DNA of 64,000 bases from Actinomycetes bacterium (lineage in GTDB: Bacteria > Actinomycetota > Actinomycetes > Nanopelagicales > Nanopelagicaceae), in NCBI GenBank assembly GCA_947383695.1, contig OX376642.1:124001-188000 (forward strand), in the 5' to 3' direction. The position numbers and the translations under genes are program-made. Shown piece after piece: positions 45,269-56,935 of the stretch (the stretch's first letter is position 1; each line of letters opens with the position of its first letter). The notes under the pieces were generated by a model. That model was not told the DNA's origin, made no database searches, and worked only from the letters and a program-made list of their open reading frames with translations.

Positions 45269-46249
45269 ATGAGCGAGATCCGTTTATCTTCTGAAAAGAG
45301 ATTGCGCCTATTTGCAGGCCGCGGATTTCCTGAGCTAGCTGAAGAGGTCGCAACAGAACTTGGCATTCCTCTGACTCCAACATCTGCATACGACTTTGCT
45401 AATGGCGAAATCTTTGTTCGCTTTGAAGAATCAGTTCGTGGTTGCGATGCCTTCGTAATTCAAAGCCATACAAACCCAGTGAACAAGCAGATCATGGAAC
45501 AGTTGATCATGGTTGATGCTTTGAAGCGCGCATCAGCAAAGCGCATCACCGTTGTTACACCTTTCTATGGTTATGCACGTCAAGATAAGAAGAGCCGTGG
45601 TCGCGAGCCAATCACCGCACGTTTGATGGCAGATCTTTTCAAAACAGCTGGCGCAGATCGCTTGATGGCTGTCGATCTTCACACCTCACAAATTCAAGGT
45701 TTCTTTGATGGTCCTGTAGATCATCTCTTTGCTCTTCCAATGCTTGCTAATTACGTTGGCAGCAAGGTAGATCGCACACGCTTAACAATCGTTTCACCAG
45801 ACTCTGGTCGAGTACGTGTTGCTGAGCGTTGGTCAGATCTATTGGGTGGATGCCCAATCGCCTTTATTCACAAGACCCGTGATCCACGTATTCCCAATGA
45901 ATCAATCACCGGCCGCGTTGTTGGTGATGTTGTTGGACAAACATGTGTAGTTATCGATGACATGATCGATACTGCAGGCACCATTACAAAGGCTGTAGAT
46001 GCTTTGTTTGATGCAGGTGCTGCAGATGTAATCATCGCTGCGACCCACGCAGTATTTAGCGGTCCAGCTGTTGATCGCCTAAAAAACAGCCGTGCATCAG
46101 AGGTTGTTATTACTAATACCTTGCCAATTACTGAGGATCAAAAGTTTGACAATCTAACTGTGCTTTCAATCGCTCCACTTCTTGGCCGTGCAATCCGCGA
46201 GGTCTTTGAAGATGGATCGGTTACCAGCCTCTTTGATGGTCACTCCTAA
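45269..46249 (+). CDS. prs: Ribose-phosphate pyrophosphokinase
   Basis: Makes PRPP from ribose 5-phosphate and ATP for nucleotides, His, Trp and NAD; 326 residues. YGYARQDKKSRGREPITARL (ATP/flexible loop), DLHTSQIQGFFDGPVDH and the PRPP loop VVIDDMIDTAGTI are present. GAAGGG precedes the ATG, and it follows glmU by 3 bases in the conserved glmU-prs order. The next gene, rplY, has its own promoter and a structured leader. Confidence 0.97.
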   Translation: MSEIRLSSEKRLRLFAGRGFPELAEEVATELGIPLTPTSAYDFANGEIFVRFEESVRGCDAFVIQSHTNPVNKQIMEQLIMVDALKRASAKRITVVTPFYGYARQDKKSRGREPITARLMADLFKTAGADRLMAVDLHTSQIQGFFDGPVDHLFALPMLANYVGSKVDRTRLTIVSPDSGRVRVAERWSDLLGGCPIAFIHKTRDPRIPNESITGRVVGDVVGQTCVVIDDMIDTAGTITKAVDALFDAGAADVIIAATHAVFSGPAVDRLKNSRASEVVITNTLPITEDQKFDNLTVLSIAPLLGRAIREVFEDGSVTSLFDGHS

Positions 46250-46257
46250 GCGGGGAT

Positions 46258-46286
46258 TTGGAGCTTTCTCCTTAATCTCATAGACT
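46258..46286 (+). promoter_or_regulatory. Candidate rplY promoter
   Basis: TTGGAG (46258-46263), 17 bases, TAGACT (46281-46286). Transcription from about 46293 would give an approximately 83-base leader before rplY, containing a small hairpin (46304-46319) and the SD-containing hairpin. Confidence 0.5.
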
Positions 46287-46340
46287 CCAACCATTCTGGC
46301 GAGGGTTTCATTCGGAACCGTTATCGACGGCAAGGTGTCT

Positions 46341-46374
46341 AACTCCTGTCAGATCTAATCGACAGGAGTTTTTT
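46341..46374 (+). promoter_or_regulatory. Terminator-like hairpin containing the rplY ribosome-binding site
   Basis: Perfect 10-base-pair stem AACTCCTGTC (46341-46350) with GACAGGAGTT (46361-46370), a 10-base loop, and a T6 run ending 2 bases before ATG. The AGGAG Shine-Dalgarno (46364-46368) is in the 3' arm and is paired to CTCCT. It could terminate prs transcripts, attenuate rplY, or hide its ribosome-binding site. Confidence 0.75.
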
Positions 46375-46375
46375 C

Positions 46376-46993
46376 ATGGCAGAAGTAAAGATCGTCGGAA
46401 CCACTCGTACTGAATTTGGTAAGGGCGCATCACGTCGTGCACGTCGCGATGGATTAGTTCCTGCAGTTATCTATGGTCACGGTGAGAAGCCGCTACACAT
46501 CACTCTTCCTGCAAAGGAGCTCGGCGTAGCCCTTAAGCAGTCAAACGTTCTTCTCGACATCACAATCGATGGAAAGAATGAGCTAACACTTCCAAAGGTA
46601 ATCGTTCGCGACTTCCTTAAGCAGATTCTTGAACACGTAGACCTAGTTTTGGTTCGTCGTGGTGAGAAGGTTGTTGTTTCAGTTCCTGTTCACACAGTTG
46701 GTGAGCATGATCGTGATGGAATTCTTGAGCATGTTCACAACTCAATCGAAGTTAAGGTTGATGCTTCAGCTATTCCAAGCTTCTTAGAGCTAGATATTCA
46801 AGGTCTTGCTTCAGGTACTTCAAAGTACGCAGCAGATGTTGTCCTTCCAGCAGGTGTTGAACTCGAATCTGATCCAAAGATGATCGTTGTTCACTTGTCA
46901 GAGAAGTCAACTGCAGCGGCTGAAGAGGTAGCAGCACCAGCTGCAACTGATGCAGCAGCTCCAGCAGCAGATGCAGAGAAGAAGGACGCTTAA
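46376..46993 (+). CDS. rplY: 50S ribosomal protein bL25 (Ctc/TL5 form)
   Basis: Binds 5S rRNA in the large subunit; 205 residues with the N-terminal L25 domain (TEFGKGASRRARRDGLVPAVIYG) and the C-terminal TL5/Ctc beta domain. The tail from about residue 180 is Ala/Glu-rich and disordered. The AGGAG at 46364-46368 with 7-base spacing decides the start; that site sits in a terminator-like stem, so expression may be controlled by RNA folding. pth follows 18 bases later. Confidence 0.95.
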   Translation: MAEVKIVGTTRTEFGKGASRRARRDGLVPAVIYGHGEKPLHITLPAKELGVALKQSNVLLDITIDGKNELTLPKVIVRDFLKQILEHVDLVLVRRGEKVVVSVPVHTVGEHDRDGILEHVHNSIEVKVDASAIPSFLELDIQGLASGTSKYAADVVLPAGVELESDPKMIVVHLSEKSTAAAEEVAAPAATDAAAPAADAEKKDA

Positions 46994-47011
46994 CCCTTAG
47001 GCTTTGTTGTT

Positions 47012-47581
47012 ATGACGTGGTTGGTAGTTGGCCTGGGTAATCCAGGGGAAAAATACGCTGCCACCCGTCATAACATCGGCCAGATGGTGATTGATGAGTT
47101 AGCTCGTCGCCATTCAATTAAATTCTCAACACACAAATCCCGCAATGACATTGCCGCCTTTAAGTTAGATGCCGGCACACACTCTGTAATTCTTGCTAAA
47201 TCAAAGAGCTACATGAATGAAACAGGTGGGCCAATTAAGGCTCTTGCAAACTTTTACTCGGTAGAGCCAGCAAAGATTATTGCTTTGCATGATGAGCTGG
47301 ATATTCCTTTTGCAGCGATTAGAACAAAGTTTGCAGGGGGAGACAACGGTCATAACGGCTTGAAATCAATGACCTCAGCTTTTGATGGCCCTGATTACTA
47401 TCGTGTTCGTTTAGGTATCGGCCGCCCAATGGGTCAACAAGATCCCGCTGATTTTGTTTTGAAAGCATTTTCAAAGGTAGAGCAAAAGGATTTAGCTGAG
47501 TTTGTTGTGCGTGGAGCAGATGTTGTTGAATCTTTAATTACAAAGGGTTTAGAGGCTACCCAATCAGCTTTTAATAGCTAA
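47012..47581 (+). CDS. pth: Peptidyl-tRNA hydrolase
   Basis: Recycles peptidyl-tRNA released from ribosomes; 189 residues. VGLGNPGEKYAATRHNIGQMV with the catalytic His, KSYMNETGGPI, HDELDIPFA and GGDNGHNGLKS are present. Situated after rplY as in most actinobacteria. It converges with ppc with an 18-base gap and no visible terminator. Confidence 0.97.
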   Translation: MTWLVVGLGNPGEKYAATRHNIGQMVIDELARRHSIKFSTHKSRNDIAAFKLDAGTHSVILAKSKSYMNETGGPIKALANFYSVEPAKIIALHDELDIPFAAIRTKFAGGDNGHNGLKSMTSAFDGPDYYRVRLGIGRPMGQQDPADFVLKAFSKVEQKDLAEFVVRGADVVESLITKGLEATQSAFNS

Positions 47582-47599
47582 AAATACTAACTAGTTAAA

Positions 47600-50308
47600 T
47601 CAACCGGTATTGCGAAGACCTGCAGCCACACCATTAATTGTCAGTAGTAGCGCACGGCGCAAAACAGGATCTGCTGAATCTCCTGCATCGCGCACCCGCT
47701 TCAACAAGTTCACCTGCAGTAAGTGAATCGGTGAAAGATATGCATCACGTACCTGCAAGGTGCGAGCTAAAATCTCTTGGTCACCTAGCAAACTTGTCTT
47801 CTTTGTCAGTGTCAGAATTTCAGACACTGTTAAATCAAACTCCGCTTGAATCTCATCTAAGAAGTGATGCAGCTCTGCAGGCACCAAGGTTTCGACGTAA
47901 CGCTTTGCTAGCGTTAAATCAGTCTTAGCCAATGTCATTTCAACGTTGCTAATAAATGTTGTAAAGAAGTGCCACTCTTTGAGCATCTGTTCCAACAGCG
48001 CCGAATGTCCCGCCTCGCGTGCTGCCTTAAGCCCTGAACCAACGCCAAACCAGCCAGGAACAATCTGACGTGATTGGGTCCAACCAAATACCCACGGAAT
48101 CGCACGGAGTGAATCCAAGCCACCTGCAGCATCTGGACGACGTGATGGACGTGAACCCAAGAAAAGCTCACCTAACTGCTCAACTGGTGTTGAAGAGTAA
48201 AAGTAAGCGGGCAGATCTGGTTGTTGAATCAAAGCGCGATAACGCTTAAAGGAGGAGTCACTTACTAACTGCATGCAATCGCCCCACGCAGCAAGCTCTT
48301 CTTTACTTTGACGTGGTCCTCGATTAAGAATTGTTGCTTCAAGAGATGCTGCAAGGGTTAACTCAACATTCTCGCGGGCAAGAGAAGCCAATGCGTACTT
48401 GTCACTGATTACCTCACCTTGTTCAGTCATCTTGATCTGTCCATCAACTGAGCCCCATGGCAAAGCGATCAAAGCTTCATATGTTGGTCCGCCGCCGCGT
48501 CCAACCGATCCACCACGACCATGGAACAAGCACAACTTCACGCCGTACTTCATTGCAACATCGCGCAAAGAACGCTGCGCTCTGTGAATCTCCCATTGAC
48601 TTGTAGCAATTCCCGCATCCTTGTTGGAGTCTGAGTAACCCAGCATTACCTCTTGTACATCACCGCGAAGAGCAACGATTGAACGGTAGGCGGGATTACT
48701 TAAAAGCTTTTCAAGAATATCTCCAGCTGCACGAAGCTCTGCAACGGTTTCTAGCAGTGGAGCAAATCCAATTCGCGCCTTTTTCTCTTTCAGTGAAACA
48801 AGTCCTGCCTGCTGTGCAATTACAACAGCCGCAATCAAATCATCAGCGCCCTTAGTCATCGAAACGATATAGGTCTCGATCGCCTCTGGGCCAAATCGAT
48901 CAATTAAATTATTAATTGCGACAAAGGTATCTACCGTTTTCTTACCCAAGGCCTCAAGCTGTGATGCATCAAAGCGCACATCATCTGAAAGGAACTTAGT
49001 CAGGATTTCAAACTTCTCATCATGTGATTTTTCGATGTAACCATCGATGCCGGTAATCTGCTTCAAAACATTGTGGTGAGCATCTGAGTGCTCGCGTACA
49101 TCCATCGTTGCATGGTTGATTCCAAAGGCGGCAATGGTGCGGATAGTGCGCTCAAGTAAGCCGGTAGCAATCAATTCGCCACGGTGTGCCAAGAGCGAAT
49201 CACGCATCAACACTAAATCCGCTAAAAGCTCTGCGGTATTTGCATAATCTCGGTTGGGAACATGTGGTGCACCCTTTGCATGGCGATCACGTGTAAATGC
49301 CAATCGGTGAACTATCGCAGTTGCCTTTAAACGATATGGCTCTTCAGCGTTTAGGCGTAAGAACCGTTGTTCAAACTCGGGAATGTGCTTTAAATCCTTT
49401 TCAACAGAAGCAGATAGTTCAGGTGTTGCCCCAACGATCTTGGTTGAAACAGAAAGCATCTGGCGTAGGGCGTTCATCGCAGCGATAGTTACACGGATCG
49501 CATGGGAAACCTGAAGCTCCATCGCATCGGTGGTTACCTCAGCGGTGATATTTGGGTTTCCATCACGGTCTCCACCGATCCAGTTACCAAATGACAGTGG
49601 GCGAGCGGTGATAGGAACCTCAACATCGATTCGCTTCATCTCTTTTGCAAAATCATTGAGAACCTCTGGAACGGTTTGAGTAAACAAATCATCCAGGTAA
49701 TACAAAGCGTTGAGCGCTTCATCTAATGGCTCTGGTCGACCTAAACGAAGTTCATCGGTCTGCCATAAAAGATCAACAGTTTCAGCAAGTCGTTCCTGCT
49801 GAGAAGGGTTACGAGGATCATCAAGCAGATCAGCGATGCTTCCTAATTTATTAAGAACAGATCTGCGTGCAGCTTCAGTTGGGTGAGCGGTAAACACTGG
49901 ACGCACAGACATCGCACCAACCCATTCGGCGATCTCTTCTTTTGTTAACTCATGTCCAGGAGTTTGCGCTTTCAGTGCGGCATCGATTCGATCAACGGCA
50001 CGTGCTAACCAAGAACCACCAGTTACTCGCGCCTCTGCAAGAACTCGTGCACGGTGAACTTGTTCTGCAACATTTGCTAAGTGAAAATATGTACTAAAAG
50101 CACGTACAAGTTGAACAGAATCTTCAACTGAAAGTTGGGCAAGGATTTCTGCGCCGCTTCCTTCGCGGACCGCTTTGCGAACCTCTTCAACGAGGGCCAA
50201 AAGTTCTGGACCTTCTTGTCGAACAAGGGTTTGGCCTAATAAATCGCCAAGACGACGCACATCGCTACGAAGAGCTGCATCATCTGCAGCGATCGGGCTC
50301 TGGCTCAT
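47600..50308 (-). CDS. ppc: Phosphoenolpyruvate carboxylase
   Basis: Anaplerotic carboxylation of PEP with bicarbonate to oxaloacetate; 902 residues, full length. The catalytic His142 is in FTAHPTEAARRS, the second signature is VMLGYSDSNKDAG, and the glycine loop FHGRGGSVGRGGGPT is intact; the C-terminus is RNTG as in typical enzymes. GAGAGG precedes the ATG. It is inserted between pth and mfd relative to the mycobacterial order I recall. It diverges from mfd across a 107-base gap that should hold both promoters. Confidence 0.97.
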   Translation of the reverse strand: MSQSPIAADDAALRSDVRRLGDLLGQTLVRQEGPELLALVEEVRKAVREGSGAEILAQLSVEDSVQLVRAFSTYFHLANVAEQVHRARVLAEARVTGGSWLARAVDRIDAALKAQTPGHELTKEEIAEWVGAMSVRPVFTAHPTEAARRSVLNKLGSIADLLDDPRNPSQQERLAETVDLLWQTDELRLGRPEPLDEALNALYYLDDLFTQTVPEVLNDFAKEMKRIDVEVPITARPLSFGNWIGGDRDGNPNITAEVTTDAMELQVSHAIRVTIAAMNALRQMLSVSTKIVGATPELSASVEKDLKHIPEFEQRFLRLNAEEPYRLKATAIVHRLAFTRDRHAKGAPHVPNRDYANTAELLADLVLMRDSLLAHRGELIATGLLERTIRTIAAFGINHATMDVREHSDAHHNVLKQITGIDGYIEKSHDEKFEILTKFLSDDVRFDASQLEALGKKTVDTFVAINNLIDRFGPEAIETYIVSMTKGADDLIAAVVIAQQAGLVSLKEKKARIGFAPLLETVAELRAAGDILEKLLSNPAYRSIVALRGDVQEVMLGYSDSNKDAGIATSQWEIHRAQRSLRDVAMKYGVKLCLFHGRGGSVGRGGGPTYEALIALPWGSVDGQIKMTEQGEVISDKYALASLARENVELTLAASLEATILNRGPRQSKEELAAWGDCMQLVSDSSFKRYRALIQQPDLPAYFYSSTPVEQLGELFLGSRPSRRPDAAGGLDSLRAIPWVFGWTQSRQIVPGWFGVGSGLKAAREAGHSALLEQMLKEWHFFTTFISNVEMTLAKTDLTLAKRYVETLVPAELHHFLDEIQAEFDLTVSEILTLTKKTSLLGDQEILARTLQVRDAYLSPIHLLQVNLLKRVRDAGDSADPVLRRALLLTINGVAAGLRNTG

Positions 50309-50415
50309 TGGGCAATCCTCTCAGGTAACTGCGCATTGCAAAACTAAATTAGACTTAACCCCAATCAAGCCCCCCTCCCTTAGGAGTCGGGGCCTAACGG
50401 CATTGGAGAGTAATT

Positions 50416-53400
50416 ATGCGCGGGTTAATTCCAGCCTTGCCACTTAATTCCGATGCATCTCATATCGTGGCACCGCAATCGCTTTACCCCTTTCTTTTAG
50501 CGGCTCGCGCATCCTCACATCCACTGTTGGTTGTAACTAGTTCTAGTCGCAGCGCTGAAGATCTTGTAAACGAGTTACGAGAGCTCCATGACAATGTGTT
50601 GGAGTTTCCAGCCTGGGAGACCCTGCCCCACGAGCGTTTGAGTCCGCGTAGTGACACCGTCGCGAAAAGAATTCAAACCCTTTATGCATTGCAACAAAAA
50701 CAGAGCATTAATCCCATTGTTGTTACACCGGTGCGCGGAGCGATTCATCGAATTATTGCTCAGCTAGGTAAATCACCTTTGCTGCAATTGGAAATTGGCA
50801 AAGAGCAATCACTGGATGAATTAGTACGACACTTATCTTCCCTTGCATATTCAAGAACAGATTTAGTAGAACGACGGGGAGAGTTTGCCGTCCGTGGTGG
50901 AATTGTCGATCTCTTTTTGCCGTTAAGTCATCACCCAATTCGCATCGATTTCTTTGGTGATGAGATTGAAGATTTGAGTTACTTCGAGGTTGCAGATCAG
51001 CGAACCTTTAAACCTGTAGTGGGTGCGGTAGAGATCTACCCATGTCGCGAACTATTGCTTGATACAGCAATCAAGCACCGCGCTATCGAGATCGCTGACC
51101 AGTATCCCGCCGCAGCCGAGATGCTGGGCAAAATCGCAGAAGGCATGAGCTTTGAAGGAATGGAGTCTTTGATTCCATTGTTAATTGATGAAACTGAAAG
51201 TTTGTTATCTCGAATGCCAGCAAACACTCAACTTATCTTTATTGATGAACAGCGAATCAAATCTCGCGCTGCAGATCTGCTTGCAACAAATGAAGAGTTT
51301 CTCAACGCGTCATGGTCCAACGCCGCCCTAGGTGGAGTTGCACCACTTCATGATGGTGCCGGTACATACATGGCGTGGGATGAGCTCTTTGATGAAATTT
51401 CAAAGGCTGGCATGAGCGCTAAAGAGCTCAGTCCTTTTGGAACTGATCTTGATCCCGAGACAACATTTTTGGATTATGCAGCGATTGATCCCATGCGTGG
51501 AGATGTTGATCGTGCAGTAGATGCTTTACGTCAAGCCCTTGCCGATCATCGCACCGTTGTCTTTGCAACGCATGGACATGGAATGTTGGAACGGTATGCA
51601 GGGATTCTGCGAGGAGCAGATCTTCCAGTTCAGATCATCGAAAAGCTAGCTGCAACTCCTACTAAGGGAAGCATCCACTTAACCACATCTGTGCTGGCTC
51701 ATGGCTTTGAAAGCGCAGCTGATCACATCTTCTTTATGACTGAGCGAGATTTAACAGGCAGCAAAGGAAGCGTTAAAGATGCAGAACGATTGCCATCAAA
51801 GCGTAAGCAAGCAATTGATCCTCTTGAACTTACAGCTGGTGATTACGTTGTCCATGAACAACATGGAATCGGTCGATATGTTGAACTCCTGGAGCGCACA
51901 GTTGCAGGTGTTACTCGCGAATATTTGATTATTGAATACGCACCTGCAAAGCGTGGACAACCCGGAGACAGAATATTTGTTCCTACTGATGCGCTAGAAC
52001 AGGTTTCTAAGTATGTTGGTGGAGAAACTCCAACTGTTCACCGCATTGGTAGCGGCGAATGGCAAAAGGCAAAGGGACGTGCGCGCAAAGCGGTGCGTCA
52101 AATTGCAGGAGAGCTCATTCGTTTGTACGCAGCCCGTACAAGTTCGCCGGGCTTTGCTTTCTCACCAGACACTCCATGGCAACGGGAACTTGAGGACTCT
52201 TTTTCATACATCGAAACACCAGATCAACTTTCAACGATTAACGAAGTCAAACAAGATATGGAACGCCCATACCCAATGGACCGCATCATTTGCGGCGATG
52301 TTGGTTACGGAAAGACCGAGATCGCAATTCGTGCTGCATTTAAAGCGGTTCAGGATGGCAAGCAGGTAGCGGTCCTCGTGCCAACAACCTTATTGGTACA
52401 GCAACATACAAAAACCTTTGCTGAAAGATATGCAGGCTTTCCACTGAAGGTTGCAGGTTTATCTCGATTTAATACCGCTAAAGAGAGCAAAGAGATCTTG
52501 CAGCAATTAGCTGCAGGCACCGTTGATGTAGTTGTCGGTACCCACAGAATCTTGTCTAATGATGTTCAATTCAAAGATCTAGGTTTAGTCGTAGTTGACG
52601 AAGAACAACGCTTTGGTGTTGAACAGAAAGAATCCCTAAAGAAGCTTCGTACAACCGTTGATGTATTAGCTATGTCTGCAACGCCTATTCCACGCACACT
52701 TGAGATGGCGGTTACCGGAATCCGCGAAATGTCCACCATCACGACTCCACCAGAAGAGCGTCACCCGATCCTTACTTATGTTGGCCCAGCAGAAGAGGCG
52801 CAGATAACCGCAGCGATTCACCGCGAACTTCTGCGCGATGGCCAAATCTTCTACTTACATAACCGTGTAGACACTATTGATAAGACGGCAATGCGTCTTA
52901 AGGAGATGGTCCCCGAAGCGCGAATTCGAATTGCACACGGTCAGATGTCAGAGGGCGAGTTAGAAGATGTCATTTTGGCTTTCTGGAACCGCGATTTTGA
53001 TGTGCTTGTGTGTACAACAATCGTTGAAAGTGGCTTAGATATTCAAAATGCAAACACTTTGATTGTCGAACGTGCGGATCGCTTTGGTTTGTCACAGCTA
53101 CACCAGTTACGTGGTCGCGTAGGTCGCGGCCGCGAACGTGCCTATGCCTATTTCTTATACTCAAATGATGAGCCGCTATCTGAGTTAGCGCACGAGCGAT
53201 TAAAGACAATTGCAACTAACACTGATTTAGGTTCAGGAATGCGGGTAGCCCTTAAGGATTTGGAAATCCGTGGTGCAGGAAACTTGTTAGGTGGAGAACA
53301 ATCAGGTCACATTGCAGATGTCGGATTTGATTTGTATATGCGAATGGTCGGAGAAGCGGTTCAGGAGTACAAATCTGGAATCATCGAAACAGAAGAAAAG

Positions 53401-53889
53401 GTTTCAGAGTGCAAAGTTGAACTTCCGATCAACGCACACCTTTCCTCTGATTATGTTCCGGGCGAGCGTTTGCGCCTTGATCTCTATCGTCGCCTTGCTG
53501 ATGTGAAAGCACCAAGTGATGTTGCATCCATTGAAGCTGAGTTAATTGATCGTTTCGGCGATCTTCCTGAAGAGGCGAAAGCGTTGTTAGGTGTTGCTGC
53601 ATTACGTGCACAAGCAAAGGCGGCAAAGTTGACTGAAGTTGTTGTGCAAGGAAAGTTCCTTCGCCTTGCTCCATTGGTTCTTCCTGAATCTCGTCAGTTA
53701 CGTTTGACACGTTTATACCCAGGCTCGCTCTATAAAGGTGCAGCAAGCACCGTTTTGGTCGCTCTTCCGAAGGCTTCCTCTTGGAATCCGTCACAGAATG
53801 CGCCTGAAATAGTGGATACTTCTCTTCTGGCCTGGGTCGTCGAGGCCCTACATCAATTAAGCGATGCACCGAAAGCGAGTACAGAATGA
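50416..53889 (+). CDS. mfd: Transcription-repair coupling factor Mfd
   Basis: ATP-driven translocase that removes RNA polymerase stalled at lesions and recruits UvrA; 1157 residues. UvrB-like N-terminal module, RNA-polymerase-interacting domain ([17 protein letters not shown]), Walker [10 protein letters not shown] at about 626, [12 protein letters not shown], and the translocation motif [16 protein letters not shown] lies before the ATG. The stop overlaps the next gene's ATG (ATGA), coupling mfd to a SurA-like lipoprotein, an order seen in other actinobacteria. Confidence 0.97.
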   Translation: MRGLIPALPLNSDASHIVAPQSLYPFLLAARASSHPLLVVTSSSRSAEDLVNELRELHDNVLEFPAWETLPHERLSPRSDTVAKRIQTLYALQQKQSINPIVVTPVRGAIHRIIAQLGKSPLLQLEIGKEQSLDELVRHLSSLAYSRTDLVERRGEFAVRGGIVDLFLPLSHHPIRIDFFGDEIEDLSYFEVADQRTFKPVVGAVEIYPCRELLLDTAIKHRAIEIADQYPAAAEMLGKIAEGMSFEGMESLIPLLIDETESLLSRMPANTQLIFIDEQRIKSRAADLLATNEEFLNASWSNAALGGVAPLHDGAGTYMAWDELFDEISKAGMSAKELSPFGTDLDPETTFLDYAAIDPMRGDVDRAVDALRQALADHRTVVFATHGHGMLERYAGILRGADLPVQIIEKLAATPTKGSIHLTTSVLAHGFESAADHIFFMTERDLTGSKGSVKDAERLPSKRKQAIDPLELTAGDYVVHEQHGIGRYVELLERTVAGVTREYLIIEYAPAKRGQPGDRIFVPTDALEQVSKYVGGETPTVHRIGSGEWQKAKGRARKAVRQIAGELIRLYAARTSSPGFAFSPDTPWQRELEDSFSYIETPDQLSTINEVKQDMERPYPMDRIICGDVGYGKTEIAIRAAFKAVQDGKQVAVLVPTTLLVQQHTKTFAERYAGFPLKVAGLSRFNTAKESKEILQQLAAGTVDVVVGTHRILSNDVQFKDLGLVVVDEEQRFGVEQKESLKKLRTTVDVLAMSATPIPRTLEMAVTGIREMSTITTPPEERHPILTYVGPAEEAQITAAIHRELLRDGQIFYLHNRVDTIDKTAMRLKEMVPEARIRIAHGQMSEGELEDVILAFWNRDFDVLVCTTIVESGLDIQNANTLIVERADRFGLSQLHQLRGRVGRGRERAYAYFLYSNDEPLSELAHERLKTIATNTDLGSGMRVALKDLEIRGAGNLLGGEQSGHIADVGFDLYMRMVGEAVQEYKSGIIETEEKVSECKVELPINAHLSSDYVPGERLRLDLYRRLADVKAPSDVASIEAELIDRFGDLPEEAKALLGVAALRAQAKAAKLTEVVVQGKFLRLAPLVLPESRQLRLTRLYPGSLYKGAASTVLVALPKASSWNPSQNAPEIVDTSLLAWVVEALHQLSDAPKASTE

Positions 53890-54491
53890 AGAAGATCCTG
53901 GCAATCACCGCGGTAGTAGCAACATTTTTATTGGCGGGATGCTCTCAAGTCGGCGCAGCTGCAACAGTGGGAGATACAAAGATCACCCAAGCAACTGTTC
54001 AAGGAAGCGTTGATGCGATTCTTTCTGAGCGCGCAAAGGTTGATACAACTCAGATGCAGCTAGAAACTGGCGCATCACTCAATGTTTCACAACTACGTTT
54101 TCACCTTCTGAGCACACTTCTTCGTGAACTTGGAAAAGAGCTCAAGGTAACTGTTACAAAGGCTGAGATCGATACACGCCGTGCAAGCATCATTGATCAA
54201 GTAGGTGGCGAAGCATCATTGCCGACAGCCTTGGTCAATGCAGGAATTGCACCAAATGATCTTGATGAATACATCGAAGCAATTGCTTACTCAGACAAGA
54301 TCAGCCAGAAGCTTGTTGCAGCTGGCGTAACAGAAGATCAGCTCGGTGCTGAAATTCAAAAGCTTGTTGTTGCTAAGGCAAAGGAAATCGGCGTAACTGT
54401 TAACCCACGCTACGGCAAGTGGGATCCAGCAACCGCTGATGTAGTAGCTGCAGATTCTGCTGAATCAGCTGTTACCCCTTCAGGCAACTAA
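53886..54491 (+). CDS. SurA N-terminal-domain-like lipoprotein
   Basis: A 201-residue exported lipoprotein. The signal has [19 protein letters not shown] with lipobox LAGC (Cys19). Residues 25-160 resemble the SurA N-terminal chaperone domain (VGDTKITQATVQGSVDAIL, then helices), without a peptidyl-prolyl isomerase domain. Such proteins may assist folding outside the membrane. It starts inside the mfd stop (ATGA). The C-terminal tail is Ala/Ser-rich. Confidence 0.82.
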   Translation: MKKILAITAVVATFLLAGCSQVGAAATVGDTKITQATVQGSVDAILSERAKVDTTQMQLETGASLNVSQLRFHLLSTLLRELGKELKVTVTKAEIDTRRASIIDQVGGEASLPTALVNAGIAPNDLDEYIEAIAYSDKISQKLVAAGVTEDQLGAEIQKLVVAKAKEIGVTVNPRYGKWDPATADVVAADSAESAVTPSGN

Positions 54492-54501
54492 ACTCAATCT
54501 C

Positions 54502-55140
54502 ATGCAAGGCTCTCAACTTCAACGACTTGTTGAAGTCATGGATACCTTGCGTTCACCCGGTGGATGTCCATGGGATGCAGAACAAACCCATGAATCACTT
54601 CTTAAGTATTTACTTGAAGAGTCATACGAGTTTGTCGATGCGGTTCAATCAGATAACCGCGTCGATATGCGAGAAGAATTAGGCGATGTTCTTTTACAGG
54701 TGTACTTCCATGCGCGTATGGCACAAGAGCATCCAACAGATCCTTTCTCCATTGAAGATGTCGCTCAAGGAATCGCTGACAAGTTAATTCGCAGGCACCC
54801 ACATGTTTTTGAAGGTGTCGAAGTTCGCGATTCGCAAGAGGTTCTTGAAAATTGGGAAGAGATAAAGAAGAAGGAAAAGGGTCGCACCTCACCATTAGAT
54901 GGAGTTGCGATGTCACAACCTGCGCTTCCATTAATTGAAAAGCTGTTATATCGCGCTGAAAAATACAATGTTGAAGTCACAACACCTGACTCAGTATCAA
55001 TTGATGGGCCAGCTGATGAAAGCGCTGTGGGGCAGGCCCTTGTAGCGGTCATCGCATGGGCCCATGCCAATGGAATCGATGCTGAAGCGGCTCTTCGCAA
55101 GGAAGCCATGCGTATTAGTCGAGAGATCGGCCCCGCATAG
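54502..55140 (+). CDS. mazG: Nucleoside triphosphate pyrophosphohydrolase MazG
   Basis: Hydrolyses NTPs and non-canonical dNTPs to monophosphates; 212 residues with one complete MazG helical domain and a degenerate C-terminal part. SPGGCPWDAEQTHESL, the metal-binding LLEESYEFVDA (EExxE) and EELGDVLLQVYFHA are present; KLIRRHPHVFEG and NWEEIKKKEKG complete the family pattern. TAAACT (54489-54494), starting on the upstream stop codon, lies 7 nt before the ATG and may be a leaderless -10 box, or chance. Confidence 0.95.
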   Translation: MQGSQLQRLVEVMDTLRSPGGCPWDAEQTHESLLKYLLEESYEFVDAVQSDNRVDMREELGDVLLQVYFHARMAQEHPTDPFSIEDVAQGIADKLIRRHPHVFEGVEVRDSQEVLENWEEIKKKEKGRTSPLDGVAMSQPALPLIEKLLYRAEKYNVEVTTPDSVSIDGPADESAVGQALVAVIAWAHANGIDAEAALRKEAMRISREIGPA

Positions 55141-55234
55141 TCTCTGGTGGGTACGCGGTAGACTTCGATTATTGAAGTACCTGCCATTTCAGCGTTGAGG
55201 TCGGCAACAGATTAAGAACCCAGACCTGTATTGA

Positions 55235-56524
<1,290 letters not shown>

Positions 56525-56533
56525 GAATTAGCT

Positions 56534-56935
56534 ATGGCACGTCGACAACTGCGCTTTGGTCGTCGTCGTACCTCTAATCGCGTTCTAGCCTTATCTGCAA
56601 TCTTTTTTATTCTTGCATTAACAATTGCGCCACCGGTGAAGCATTACTTCACGCAACGTGCGCAAATTAGTGCGCTGAAGTCTCAGCTATCTGCAGATAA
56701 CACAGCGCTACAAAAGGCTCGTCAAGAGTTAACTTTGTGGCAAGACCCTGAATACGTAAAGTCTCAAGCACGTGAGCGTTTGCACTTTGTTATGCCAGGA
56801 GAACGTCAATACATTGTTACTGAAGGCGAAACAGAAGCAGGTCAAAACGGAACTACCAAAATCGCTAGCTCTTTAGCTGATGGACAACCGTGGTACTCAC
56901 GTTTAATCGCATCAATAAGCGAAACCGGCAATTAA
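56534..56935 (+). CDS. Septum formation initiator DivIC/FtsB-like
   Basis: A 133-residue single-pass membrane protein of the divisome. Basic N-terminus (RRQLRFGRRRTSNRV), one helix at about 17-36, then an extracellular coiled coil (ISALKSQLSADNTALQKARQ) and the conserved DPEYVKSQARERLHFVMPGE motif. It acts with FtsQ and FtsL at the septum. It lies 9 bases after eno, the invariant actinobacterial order, and its stop overlaps the DUF501 start (TAATG). Confidence 0.92.
   Translation: MARRQLRFGRRRTSNRVLALSAIFFILALTIAPPVKHYFTQRAQISALKSQLSADNTALQKARQELTLWQDPEYVKSQARERLHFVMPGERQYIVTEGETEAGQNGTTKIASSLADGQPWYSRLIASISETGN

Noticed and set aside
53429-53908. 159-codon minus-strand ORF opposite the end of mfd
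   Set aside because: Antisense to the conserved C-terminal domain of Mfd, no promoter or ribosome-binding site.
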